This document shows, piece after piece, positions 49,931-58,616 of a stretch of DNA of 64,000 nt. The DNA is taken from contig JBGCGB010000001.1 in assembly GCA_045110335.1 (NCBI GenBank), positions 62,001-126,000 on the forward strand. The letters run 5' to 3'. The stretch is from CALBPI01 sp045110335. GTDB taxonomy: Bacteria > Pseudomonadota > Gammaproteobacteria > Steroidobacterales > Woeseiaceae. Position numbers and translations under genes: made by a program. The stretch's first letter is position 1; every line of letters starts with the position of its first letter. A model generated the notes under the pieces. It did no database searches, was not told the DNA's origin, and saw nothing but the letters and a program-made list of their open reading frames with translations.

Positions 49931-50043
49931 GGCACGATGATAAAGCAATTCGCCGCTGGCTAGTTGTTAAACTAGACGCCAATGCTTGAGTCGTTTTCTG
50001 GACACAGGCTTTCGGCCGAATCCTATTTTTATGTTGAGGCGAT

Positions 50044-51378
50044 ATGGATTTTTCGATCATAGATAATTTGTTGGCGCAGCTGCGTGCGATACACCCGGTG
50101 ATGGTGCCGACCATTGGTCTGACCGGCCTGTTGATTGTTGCCTGGCTCGTCGGTGTTTTTGCACGTCGTCGACTGCAATCACTGGCCCGTTTGTTGGCAA
50201 GACAGACGTCGGCCAAGTGGGACGACATTCTGGTGGAGCAAGGCGTTTTCTCGCGTCTGGCACATCTGATACCCGCCGCGATCGTCTATTTCGGCGTCAA
50301 CTTGATACCGGATTTGCATGATGACGTACTGCTCGTTCTGCGCAATGTCGCGGTGGCATTTGGTGTGTTGAGTATCGTTCGGGCGATCAGTGCGACGCTG
50401 ACAGCGGCCAACGTGATCTATGAATCCGGTGGTCACGCTGTTGAGCGTCCAATCAAAGGCTACATCCAAGTCACCAAACTTGGTCTGTATTGCTTTGGCG
50501 CCATCCTCGTGGTCTCCGCATTGATCGATAAGTCACCGATTATCTTGCTCAGCGGCTTTGGTGCGATGACCGCTGTCTTGTTGTTGGTGTTCAAAGATAC
50601 GATTTTGTCCTTGGTGGCCAGTATTCAACTATCGAGTCTCGACATGATTCGCGTCGGTGACTGGATTGAAATGCCGAAATTCAATGCTGACGGCGATGTC
50701 ATTGACGTTGCCTTGCACACAGTGCGCGTGCAGAACTGGGACAAGACCATCACGACGATCCCGACGCACCGATTGATTTCTGATTCGTTCATGAACTGGC
50801 GGGGCATGCAACAATCCGGCGGCAGACGTATCAAACGCGCATTATCGATTGACATGCGCTCCGTTCGTTTTCTAACCGATGACGAGATTGCTCATTTCAA
50901 ACGCTTCGTGTTGCTTAAAGGCTATCTTTCGGAAAAGCAGGACGAGCTCGATGCCTACAACGACGGGCTCGCCGAGAAAACCGATGCGGGCGTGAACCTT
51001 CGTCGACTGACCAACTTGGGTACGCTGCGCGCCTATATCGTTAGTTATCTCCGGAACCATCCGCAGACGCATAAAGAGATGACCATGATGGTACGCCAGC
51101 TTCAGCCGGGCGCGACTGGCGTGCCCATCGAAATATATTGCTTTACCGATACCGTCAAGTGGCTGGAATACGAAGGGATACAATCGGACTTGTTCGATCA
51201 CCTGCTGGCGATCCTGCCGGAGTTCGGGCTGGAGGTTTTTCAGTCGCCGAGCGGCGGCGACATTGCGACACTACAGAGCGCTGCTTCAGGGATTAGCGAC
51301 CAATCGCGCAGGCCTTCCGATGAAATCGATCAACCACAAGATTCGCCACAAATTGAAAAGGACGCCAACGATGCGTAA
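50044..51378 (+). CDS. ybdG: Mechanosensitive channel, YbdG-like MscS family
   Basis: A 444-residue inner-membrane channel of the MscS superfamily, closest in feel to YbdG (miniconductance MscM). About five hydrophobic helices fill residues 18-180, with the pore helix near GFGAMTAVLLLVFKDTILSLVASIQ. The MscS beta domain has MIRVGDWIEMPKFNADGDV and the YbdG-typical SDSFMNWRGMQQSGGRRIKR. A polar C-terminal tail of about 35 residues (SRRPSDEIDQPQDSPQ) is extra. GAGG lies four bases upstream of the ATG. It guards against osmotic lysis in relatives. The last codons overlap the start of the acylase gene by eight bases. Confidence 0.92.
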   Translation: MDFSIIDNLLAQLRAIHPVMVPTIGLTGLLIVAWLVGVFARRRLQSLARLLARQTSAKWDDILVEQGVFSRLAHLIPAAIVYFGVNLIPDLHDDVLLVLRNVAVAFGVLSIVRAISATLTAANVIYESGGHAVERPIKGYIQVTKLGLYCFGAILVVSALIDKSPIILLSGFGAMTAVLLLVFKDTILSLVASIQLSSLDMIRVGDWIEMPKFNADGDVIDVALHTVRVQNWDKTITTIPTHRLISDSFMNWRGMQQSGGRRIKRALSIDMRSVRFLTDDEIAHFKRFVLLKGYLSEKQDELDAYNDGLAEKTDAGVNLRRLTNLGTLRAYIVSYLRNHPQTHKEMTMMVRQLQPGATGVPIEIYCFTDTVKWLEYEGIQSDLFDHLLAILPEFGLEVFQSPSGGDIATLQSAASGISDQSRRPSDEIDQPQDSPQIEKDANDA

Positions 51379-53578
51379 ATACTGCTCATTGAAGTCATTG
51401 CTATTGATTGCGGTTGCGTCATTTAGCGCTGGCTGCGCCATGACACCGGAATCGGTCGTTGACCGCGGCGCTGATATCGAAAGATTGTCTATGCGGGCCA
51501 GCCGCGTCGAAATCATTCGTGATGATTTTGGTGTACCCCATATCTATGCGAAGACGGATGCCGACACGGTGTTTGGATTGTTGTATGCGCAGGCTGAAGA
51601 CGACTTTCCCCGCATTGAACGCAACTACATTTGGGCCATTGGCCGACTCGCCGAAGTGGAGGGCGAGGCCGCGCTCTATAGCGATCTGCGCGCAAGACTT
51701 TACATGACGCACGATGAAGCCAAGGCTGCCTATAGCTCTGCACCCGATTGGTTGCGAGCGCTTTGTGATGCCTGGGCAGATGGCTTGAATTACTTTCTCG
51801 CAACGCATCCGGATGTTGAGCCGAAACTGCTGACTCGCTTTGAGCCCTGGATGCCGATGTTTTTTAGTGAAGGTTCAATTGGTGGCGATATCGAGCAGAT
51901 TCCGCTGGCGCGTATTGCCGCCTTCTATGGCGGCTTGGATCCTGCGGCTGCATTGGCGGCTGCGAATACCAGCGCACGCGCATTCTCGGCACCCGGCGGG
52001 TCAAATGGTTTTGCAGTCAGCGGCGAACACACGGCGTCCGGCGATGCGATGTTGTTAATCAATCCGCATACCTCTTTTTATTTTCGTGGCGAAGTCCATG
52101 CGGTTAGCGAGGAAGGCCTGAACGCTTACGGTGCAGTCACCTGGGGTCAGTTTTTTGTCTACCAGGGCTTTAATGAAACGACCGGTTGGATGCACACCTC
52201 GACCTATGTCGATTTTATTGATGAGTTTGTCGAGCAAGTGGAGCGCGAAAACGGTGCGTTGATTTATCGCTATGGCGACGAAAATAGAACTGTGCAGCAG
52301 ATACCTGTCACGCTGACATACCGAGATGATGATCAGTTGCTGACGAGAACTTTCACGATGTATCGGACACATCACGGGCCGATCACTCATGAGCTGAATG
52401 GACGCTGGGTCGCGACCAAGATTAACTGGGATCCGGTTGATGCTTTGACTCAGTCGTTCACAAGAACGAAGTTGGCAAACTACGCCGAGTTTCGCGAGAT
52501 GATGGATATCAGAACAAACTCGTCAAACAATACGGTGTTTGCCGATGCAGAAGGCAACATTGCGTATTTTCACGGAAACTTTGTGCCAAGGCGCGATGTG
52601 AGTTTTGACTATTCTAAACCGGTAGACGGCACTGACCCGGCGACGGATTGGCAGGGTATCCATACCGTTGACGAAACCATCACCATCCTGAATCCCCAGA
52701 ATGGATGGATTCAAAATGCAAACTCAACCCCTTTCACGGCAGCGGGAGCATTCAGCCCAAAACGTGAGAATTATCCTTACTACATGGCACCGGATCGAGA
52801 GAACTTCAGAGGGGTGCATGCGGTGAATGTGCTTTCCGGCATCGAGGATTTGAGCTTGGACGGACTTATCGCGTTGGCACATGATTCTTATCTACCGGGA
52901 TTCAAGCAGTTGATCGAAGGATTGGTCAGTGCGTTCGATGCGCATGCAGATAATGTTAGAGAGATCGAGGGGCCTATCGAAGTCTTGAGGCGGTGGGATT
53001 TACGCACCAGCAAAGCGTCGGTCGCGATGACGCTTGCACACTTCTATGGCAATGCATTCTTGCGTGAAACGGAATTTCCGGAAGGCTTATCCGAGATGGA
53101 GGAGATCAATTGGTTAGGGTCAGAGTCTCGACCCGCACAAAGGCTTAAGGTGTTCGAGCAGGTGGTTAGCGCCCTGGTGGCTGACTACGGTGATTGGCGA
53201 ACACCTTGGGGAGACGTTAACCGTTTCCAGCGACTCACCGGTGATATTACATTGGGCTACGACGACACACAGCCGAGTATGCCGATCGGTTTTGCAAATA
53301 GCCGGTGGGGCGCGCTCGCTGACTTTGGCGCGAAACGCTTCCCGAACACGAAGCGGCTCTATGGTGACAACGGCAATAGTTTCGTGGCTGCGGTTGAATT
53401 CGGTGAGCGGCTACGCGCGAAGACGATTCTCGTGGGTGGGCAAAGCGGTGATCCGGACTCCCCACACTTTGTTGATCAGGCTGAACGCTATGCTGATCAG
53501 CAATGGAAGCCCGTTGCCTTCTACCGTGAAGACATACTTGAACGTGCTACGGAGCGCTATCAGCCTGGACATCGCTAG
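51371..53578 (+). CDS. Penicillin acylase-family lipoprotein
   Basis: A 735-residue N-terminal-nucleophile hydrolase. The start at ATG 51371 is set by AAAGGA eight bases upstream and a lipoprotein signal (SAGC, Cys22); the frame opens at 51263. The alpha chain runs to about residue 210, and the autocleavage site is PGG|SNGFAVSG with Ser211 the nucleophile. The beta chain has the usual segments NPHTSFYFRGEVHAV, NSSNNTVFADAEGN and the RTHHGPI Asn/Arg region. Members cleave penicillins, acyl-homoserine lactones or similar amides; here the substrate is unknown, and an acyl-homoserine-lactone acylase role is equally possible. The lipid anchor is unusual for the secreted periplasmic family. Confidence 0.9.
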   Translation: MRKYCSLKSLLLIAVASFSAGCAMTPESVVDRGADIERLSMRASRVEIIRDDFGVPHIYAKTDADTVFGLLYAQAEDDFPRIERNYIWAIGRLAEVEGEAALYSDLRARLYMTHDEAKAAYSSAPDWLRALCDAWADGLNYFLATHPDVEPKLLTRFEPWMPMFFSEGSIGGDIEQIPLARIAAFYGGLDPAAALAAANTSARAFSAPGGSNGFAVSGEHTASGDAMLLINPHTSFYFRGEVHAVSEEGLNAYGAVTWGQFFVYQGFNETTGWMHTSTYVDFIDEFVEQVERENGALIYRYGDENRTVQQIPVTLTYRDDDQLLTRTFTMYRTHHGPITHELNGRWVATKINWDPVDALTQSFTRTKLANYAEFREMMDIRTNSSNNTVFADAEGNIAYFHGNFVPRRDVSFDYSKPVDGTDPATDWQGIHTVDETITILNPQNGWIQNANSTPFTAAGAFSPKRENYPYYMAPDRENFRGVHAVNVLSGIEDLSLDGLIALAHDSYLPGFKQLIEGLVSAFDAHADNVREIEGPIEVLRRWDLRTSKASVAMTLAHFYGNAFLRETEFPEGLSEMEEINWLGSESRPAQRLKVFEQVVSALVADYGDWRTPWGDVNRFQRLTGDITLGYDDTQPSMPIGFANSRWGALADFGAKRFPNTKRLYGDNGNSFVAAVEFGERLRAKTILVGGQSGDPDSPHFVDQAERYADQQWKPVAFYREDILERATERYQPGHR

Positions 53579-53722
53579 CGATTGACATGGTTGACGGCAA
53601 TGTGAAAAGGGGCTTTGGGGTTCCAGTCAACGCATAAGCGTCGCAGGCAACTGCAACTGATTGACACTATCCAGCAGCTGCTAGCACCGATTTATTTGAG
53701 CAAGTCAGAAAATGCCAATGCG

Positions 53723-54535
53723 TTAGTCATTGTCGATTGCGTTTTGAATTTTCTCGGCAATGAGGGCTGCGCCGGTTTCAAAGACTAGCTTGGTAACCTC
53801 CGGTGTCTCGATGAGTCGAGCATGCGGAATTGTCTTCGCAGCTTCGAGCGTTGCCTGCAGAAGTCCTGACTGGGTCGCGATGATTGTTGTGGGTGTCTTG
53901 ACAGCTTTGAATTGTTGGTCACAGGGATACCGGAACGCAGCATCAAATCCGAAATGATCATGACCGCCATGACGAAGATGTTCGCCTAACAATTCAAAGA
54001 TTCGGTCTTCGGGGATTATATTCAGGCGACTTGAAACGGACATTTTCCACGCTTTGTCGATACTGGATGGAGTCATATCGAGTGTTGTGGGGCTTGCCGA
54101 TGACGCCAGTAGTGACGCCTGCATCTTCGGCAAGAAATACGGAATATCACAAAGCACGAGATGGCGAATTTCTTGGCTGAATCGTATAGCCGTTTCAACA
54201 CCGACCAGACAACCCGTATGAAAACCTAGTAAATCGACGCGACCACCGTAGAGCTGATGGCCGGTGATGTCTTCGATAACGGTATGGACGGCTGCTGCAT
54301 AGTCGCTGATATCGGGTTGGCTAGTTGGAACATAAGAATTCCCGTAGCCCGGATAGTCCAGCGCGACGATATCGCGCTGACCGTTGAGCAGCGGCATGAT
54401 GGTGTCGAAATAAGCGCCGCTATACGGTGAAGGGTGCAAACAAACAAGCGGTGGTTTGCCAGCCTTTGTCTCCGCCGCCAATGTCCTGACATGCAGCTGC
54501 CCGAGTGGCGTATCAATATAGTGCTTTCGAATCAT
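53723..54535 (-). CDS. Alpha/beta hydrolase with His at the nucleophile position
   Basis: A 270-residue alpha/beta hydrolase-fold protein. The HPSPYSGAYFDTIMPLL and DYPGYGNS segments are typical of esterase-like members, and the oxyanion region is at LHPSP. At the nucleophile elbow the usual GxSxG is GFHTG: His106 replaces Ser. A candidate for the acid (Asp near residue 200) and a C-terminal His (about 236) exist, but with no Ser the canonical mechanism cannot work at this site. It is third in an operon with a DUF1838 protein and an MFS transporter, nine bases after the transporter stop. Possibly a catabolic C-C hydrolase, lyase or a binding protein. Confidence 0.85.
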   Translation of the reverse strand: MIRKHYIDTPLGQLHVRTLAAETKAGKPPLVCLHPSPYSGAYFDTIMPLLNGQRDIVALDYPGYGNSYVPTSQPDISDYAAAVHTVIEDITGHQLYGGRVDLLGFHTGCLVGVETAIRFSQEIRHLVLCDIPYFLPKMQASLLASSASPTTLDMTPSSIDKAWKMSVSSRLNIIPEDRIFELLGEHLRHGGHDHFGFDAAFRYPCDQQFKAVKTPTTIIATQSGLLQATLEAAKTIPHARLIETPEVTKLVFETGAALIAEKIQNAIDND

Positions 54536-54544
54536 TGCTAATCG

Positions 54545-55858
54545 TTAGCCGACGGTATCGCCTTGTCGTTCCACTTCGGCGTTATAGAGCCGAATGGCCA
54601 AGCCGGTGAGCAACAAGATTGGCAGACCATACAAGGCCGGCACAGTGGCCGCCGCCAGATTCAGCCGCTCCGGTCCATAGACAAAGTCAGACAGCAGGCC
54701 AACAGTGGTTGGGCCTAACCAGAGGCCGGCCATACTAATCGTCAGATAATAAATGGCGACAACCTGACCGCGAATCTCGCTGGGCGTGATATTGAGCAAC
54801 CCGGTGACGCCGGTCGCGGATGCCAATGCAATGCCAATAGTATTAACACCGATCAGGGCCATTGCCGCTTCCGGAGTAGACATGAGCGGTGCAAGAATGC
54901 CTGTCGGTACGAGGATGAATGCGCCAACAATGATGATCAGTAGCGGTGCGTCCTTGCGACCTTGTGCATACAGTTTGTCGTTCAGCCAGCCGGCAGCATT
55001 GACGGCCAACGGTCCTACGGCGAGTAACACGATGCCGTTGACCAGAGCGTATTGTTCGGCCTCCCAGCCCCACGTGCGTTTGAACATCGGCGCATACCAT
55101 CCTTGTGAATATGCGACGATGGTCATCAAGCACGGAAACGCGAGGAAGCTCAAATAAATAGGCCAGCGCGCCCGAACATACCGGAGCATATAGCTCATGC
55201 TGGGGGTGACATCTTCACCGATGGTCCTTTGTCGCTTCGGCTCACGTAGTGTGAACAGCAAGAATGCAACCAAAATCCCGGGTGCACCGACAATAAAGAA
55301 CGTGAGCTGCCAGGGCGCAACATTGCCGACGACCGGCAGCACAATTTCCGGCACCGATTTTGCCCACGAAAGTACCTGCGCACTGACGAGTGAAGCGATA
55401 CCTGCGCCGAGTGAAAGCGCCGCGGTATAAAAGGCAATAGGGCGGCCACGTCTGGAGCGGGGGAAGCTGTCCGAGATCATCGACATCGCGCAAGGCCCTA
55501 AGGTGGCCTCGCCAACACCGACGCTAAGACGCGCCGTCAATAGATGGTAAAAGTTCTTGGCGAGACCAGACGCCGCAGTGGCGAAAGACCAAACAAAAAC
55601 ACCGGCGGCAACGATCCAGGTTCGTCGACGTTTGTCCGCCAGGTATCCCAATGGCAAACCCATCGTGGCATAGAAAACCGCGAAAGCTGGTCCCAGCAGA
55701 ATAGCGATTTGCGTATCCGACAAATCCATATCAGCTTTGATGGGCTCGATCAGTAAACCAAGAATTGCCCGATCCACATAGGACAAAATGTAAGCAATGG
55801 TCAAGACGACAACCATGTACCAGGCGTATCGGGAATTCGGGTATTGCCGTTCTGACAT
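54545..55858 (-). CDS. Major facilitator transporter, spinster-like
   Basis: A 437-residue inner-membrane transporter with 12 helices. The opening YAWYMVVVLTIAYILSYVDRAILGLLIEPIKADMDLSDTQ, motif A GLPLGYLADKRRRTW and RLSVGVGEATLGPCAMSMISDSFPRSRRG are typical of the spinster/hexuronate branch. AAGG with eight-base spacing precedes the ATG. It sits between a DUF1838 gene (17 bases upstream) and an alpha/beta hydrolase (nine bases downstream), so it probably brings in the compound handled by these two proteins. The nature of the compound is unknown; such trios are usual in aromatic or terpenoid catabolism, which is inference. Confidence 0.9.
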   Translation of the reverse strand: MSERQYPNSRYAWYMVVVLTIAYILSYVDRAILGLLIEPIKADMDLSDTQIAILLGPAFAVFYATMGLPLGYLADKRRRTWIVAAGVFVWSFATAASGLAKNFYHLLTARLSVGVGEATLGPCAMSMISDSFPRSRRGRPIAFYTAALSLGAGIASLVSAQVLSWAKSVPEIVLPVVGNVAPWQLTFFIVGAPGILVAFLLFTLREPKRQRTIGEDVTPSMSYMLRYVRARWPIYLSFLAFPCLMTIVAYSQGWYAPMFKRTWGWEAEQYALVNGIVLLAVGPLAVNAAGWLNDKLYAQGRKDAPLLIIIVGAFILVPTGILAPLMSTPEAAMALIGVNTIGIALASATGVTGLLNITPSEIRGQVVAIYYLTISMAGLWLGPTTVGLLSDFVYGPERLNLAAATVPALYGLPILLLTGLAIRLYNAEVERQGDTVG

Positions 55859-55874
55859 GTGAAAAGCCTTGTAG

Positions 55875-56756
55875 TTAGGAGTCGTCTTGTTCAGCTAGAC
55901 GTTTTTGAAAGACGGTCCATGACGTCTCATTGGGTCGTGCGTCGTCCACAGGCGGTGGCGTCCAGTATTCCGGATAACGTTCGTCCATCACATCAATAAG
56001 CTTCTGCGGCAGTTTAGATTTATCAAAGGTGCTAAATCCGGTCGCATTGAACACCATCAGACCCGGCTTGCTGCCCATCTCTAACCACGGCAACCACTGT
56101 GCGACACGACTCCATGCTAGGCGAGAATCGCCGACGGACTTCCGACGCGTATTCAACATGTTCTTCGCATCATAGAACGTGTTGAAGATTTCCATCGCAT
56201 GATAGGTGCCACCGACATAGGCTTGATAGTCGCCGCCGAGCGGATTGTCGTAGAACAATGGGATTTCATACGACGAGGCCACCATATCGCCATACCGTCT
56301 GAACGAGCGGGTGATCGCCGGGTTGCCTTCTGCGTCGTTTTCAAATCGTGGCGCTCGCATGTTGACGGGGTCATTCGCAACATGGACGACGTCGATGATC
56401 TTGCCGGTCCACGGGTTTTCCCACTGATCCATGATGTCGCCCGTCTCCGGGTCCATGTACACCATGATCTCACGCGATACTGATCGATATCCCCTGCCTT
56501 TCACAGGATCATTCAACAAAGCGCAGTGGCGTACGTTGACACCAATGACATCGAACAAAAGCGTATCTTTTTCACCGGGGACGCGGCTGTAAGTGCGGCC
56601 CTCGAAAAATCCATAGCGAATCTTTGCGGGTTCAGTGGTGCCGCAAGTGCCTTTCTGAGCGGCCTGAAATGCATCGCTGCCAGTCAGTGTGATGTCTTCG
56701 CAATGTGCAGCGATGGAAAGGCCGGCGAGGGCCAGCATAGTGGTGAATCGTTTCAT
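55875..56756 (-). CDS. DUF1838 family exported protein
   Basis: A 293-residue protein with a short Sec signal peptide (about 1-20, AAHCED). The DUF1838 body is recognisable by EGRTYSRVPGEKDTLLFDVIGVNVRHC, REIMVYMDPETGDIMDQWENPWTG and VGGTYHAMEIFNTFYDAK, all rich in aromatic residues. The family function is not established; its members often stand next to hydrolases and MFS transporters in catabolic clusters, as here. A strong GGGGAG ribosome site precedes the ATG. It is the first gene of the three-gene operon; a 63-base palindrome-bearing region lies upstream. Confidence 0.88.
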   Translation of the reverse strand: MKRFTTMLALAGLSIAAHCEDITLTGSDAFQAAQKGTCGTTEPAKIRYGFFEGRTYSRVPGEKDTLLFDVIGVNVRHCALLNDPVKGRGYRSVSREIMVYMDPETGDIMDQWENPWTGKIIDVVHVANDPVNMRAPRFENDAEGNPAITRSFRRYGDMVASSYEIPLFYDNPLGGDYQAYVGGTYHAMEIFNTFYDAKNMLNTRRKSVGDSRLAWSRVAQWLPWLEMGSKPGLMVFNATGFSTFDKSKLPQKLIDVMDERYPEYWTPPPVDDARPNETSWTVFQKRLAEQDDS

Positions 56757-56819
56757 TCAAGTCTCCCCGTTCGACTCTTGAATTGTCATGAAATTTTCTT
56801 ATGGCCATGATAACGCACA

Positions 56820-56841
56820 AATGATATCTAGTTATAACATT
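56820..56841. promoter_or_regulatory. Candidate operator upstream of the DUF1838 operon
   Basis: Imperfect 22-base palindrome with half-sites AATGnTAT and ATAnCATT separated by six bases, in an AT-rich stretch 64 bases before the DUF1838 start. The size and symmetry suit a TetR- or GntR-type regulator. No such regulator gene lies in the window. Confidence 0.35.
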
Positions 56842-56936
56842 AGGTCATGATGGGCTATCGGTTTTCGAGTATGGGTTAGCCGAGTGCTGTGTGGACGAGT
56901 TAGGTCCTGCAACAGCTGCAGATTGTCTGAACAGGG

Positions 56937-57007
56937 GGAGCGCGCCACCGCCGCGGATGGCGCGCTCCTGACTTCGACGTCGACCGGGGGGAGGCAGTCG
57001 CGTCGAA
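56937..57007 (-). terminator. Tandem GC-rich hairpins after creD
   Basis: Right after the creD stop on the minus strand lies TTCGACG/CGTCGAA (57001-57007 with 56973-56979) and then a perfect 11-bp GC-rich stem (56937-56947 with 56958-56968, 10-base loop). There is no T-run, so a rho-independent terminator is not assured; it might instead protect the mRNA 3' end. Confidence 0.45.
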
Positions 57008-57013
57008 AACTCG

Positions 57014-58375
57014 CTACGCCGATTCGCTGGGTTGGCGGGAAGTCCGCATGGCTTCGCTGATTTTTCGCCAATCGGTGTGGCGCGTACTCAGCATGACCAG
57101 AGCCAAGACCATGAAGAGCAACAAGCTGCCCATCAACAATGCATAGTCTTCTGACCGTAAAATCATGAACAGCATGGCGTAAAGTGCCGCGATGGCGAAC
57201 GCATAGATTGCCGCCAGTCGTTGATCGCCCAGAACCGCCTTTAGATAAATGCCAACAAGCAACGAACAGGCTGCAGTCGCGATGCCATAAGCGGCGCTAA
57301 ACCCGAGGTGTTCTGCGAAAGAGATGAGTAGCAGGAAGAACATCGCTAATGCACCGCCGACCAAAAGATAATGAATCGGGTGCAGACGTCGTTTCGTCAA
57401 TGTTTCGGTCAGGAAAAAAGCGACGAAGGTTAGCAGGACAAAAAGAATGCCGTACTTTGTTGCACGGTCCGTGCGCGTGTAGATATCAACAGTTTCAAAC
57501 AGATCGACACCCAACATTAACGAATGCATTTGTTCGCATTGGTTCGCAGCGCAGGCTTCAACGATATCGCTCGCACCGGTGCTAAACGACGAAACACTCC
57601 AGCTTGCCGAAAATCCTTTTTCCGATATTTCCCGTTGCGTGGGCAGGAAGCGACCGGTGAAGTTCGGATGTGGCCAATCTGAATTAACATCAATAGAGGC
57701 GTTATGAGCGAGTGGCGCAAAGCTTAGTCGTTGGCTGCCGCGAAGTGTGAAGTTGAGATCAAAGTCTATATCGCGGCTCAAGTCGATATTAGCGGATGTC
57801 GCGTGGATGCCGCTGCCTAGCGACGTGAGTGTTGTGCCCGGCTTGAATGCGACCCTTTCACCTTGGACGTTCAAAGCAGGGTCCGCGCCAATGCCGCGAA
57901 GGTCTTTGACGGATAGAATGAGGCGCGGTTCTCCCCAAGCCGAGAAACCGTTGATGTCTTTCTTGATCTCATCGAGTTCTGTGGGATCGAATTGCCCGAC
58001 CACCTGAAATTGGCCGCTGTAAACCGGTACTGAGTAAATGCCACGATGACGTAACTCTGTCTTGATATCGGCAGTCAGTGAAAGCGTTTTCGCCATGAAG
58101 ACGTGTTGTCCCGTTTCCTGTTTCTTCAAATCGATATATTCCCGTTTTCGTTTGTCCCATACGGATTCGCTGTACGCTCTTGAATAGGGGATGACCAGCA
58201 AGGGCGTGACCACCGTTTGCGAGCCGGTCCAGCTGTTGGATATGTTGTGGACGGCGTATGTTTGATAGTTGCTGCGTTCCATGACGACGCCCTGAATCAT
58301 CGAAAGCGGGATAATCAAGAGCAATGTGAGAACCGCCATGATGATGAATTGCGTCAGCAGTGCGTTGCGGAACAT
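57014..58375 (-). CDS. creD: CreD-like inner-membrane protein
   Basis: A 453-residue protein with start at ATG 58375 set by a strong AAGGAG site (the frame opens at 58426). One N-terminal helix (about 8-28) is followed by a large periplasmic domain to about 310 and a C-terminal bundle of five to six helices (from ATKYGILFVLLTFVAFF). The motifs SRAYSESVWDKRKREY, SWSVSSFSTG and HPIHYLLVGGALAMFFLLLISFAEH match CreD, a cell-envelope integrity protein under CreBC control in E. coli. No creBC pair is in the window; the divergent PAS kinase gene is the closest regulator. Probably responds to envelope or beta-lactam stress. Confidence 0.9.
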   Translation of the reverse strand: MFRNALLTQFIIMAVLTLLLIIPLSMIQGVVMERSNYQTYAVHNISNSWTGSQTVVTPLLVIPYSRAYSESVWDKRKREYIDLKKQETGQHVFMAKTLSLTADIKTELRHRGIYSVPVYSGQFQVVGQFDPTELDEIKKDINGFSAWGEPRLILSVKDLRGIGADPALNVQGERVAFKPGTTLTSLGSGIHATSANIDLSRDIDFDLNFTLRGSQRLSFAPLAHNASIDVNSDWPHPNFTGRFLPTQREISEKGFSASWSVSSFSTGASDIVEACAANQCEQMHSLMLGVDLFETVDIYTRTDRATKYGILFVLLTFVAFFLTETLTKRRLHPIHYLLVGGALAMFFLLLISFAEHLGFSAAYGIATAACSLLVGIYLKAVLGDQRLAAIYAFAIAALYAMLFMILRSEDYALLMGSLLLFMVLALVMLSTRHTDWRKISEAMRTSRQPSESA

Positions 58376-58616
58376 GCTTTTCTCCTTTAATGAAGCGCAC
58401 AGTTTGACCAGCGAATGTGAGTTCAATCAGGCAGCATTGTGATGAATTGTGGCAGTCGCAAGCCGATCTCAAGCCCGTTTGCGCCGGCGGGGGTTGAAGA
58501 CTTGGATTACAGCCAAGACCTAAATTTCATCAGCTTTCAGCCGCTAACAACTGCAGAAAATCAGCAGATTAAACATCCATGTTGCTAGGGCAATCGCGAC
58601 AATTCGGTATAAGCTC

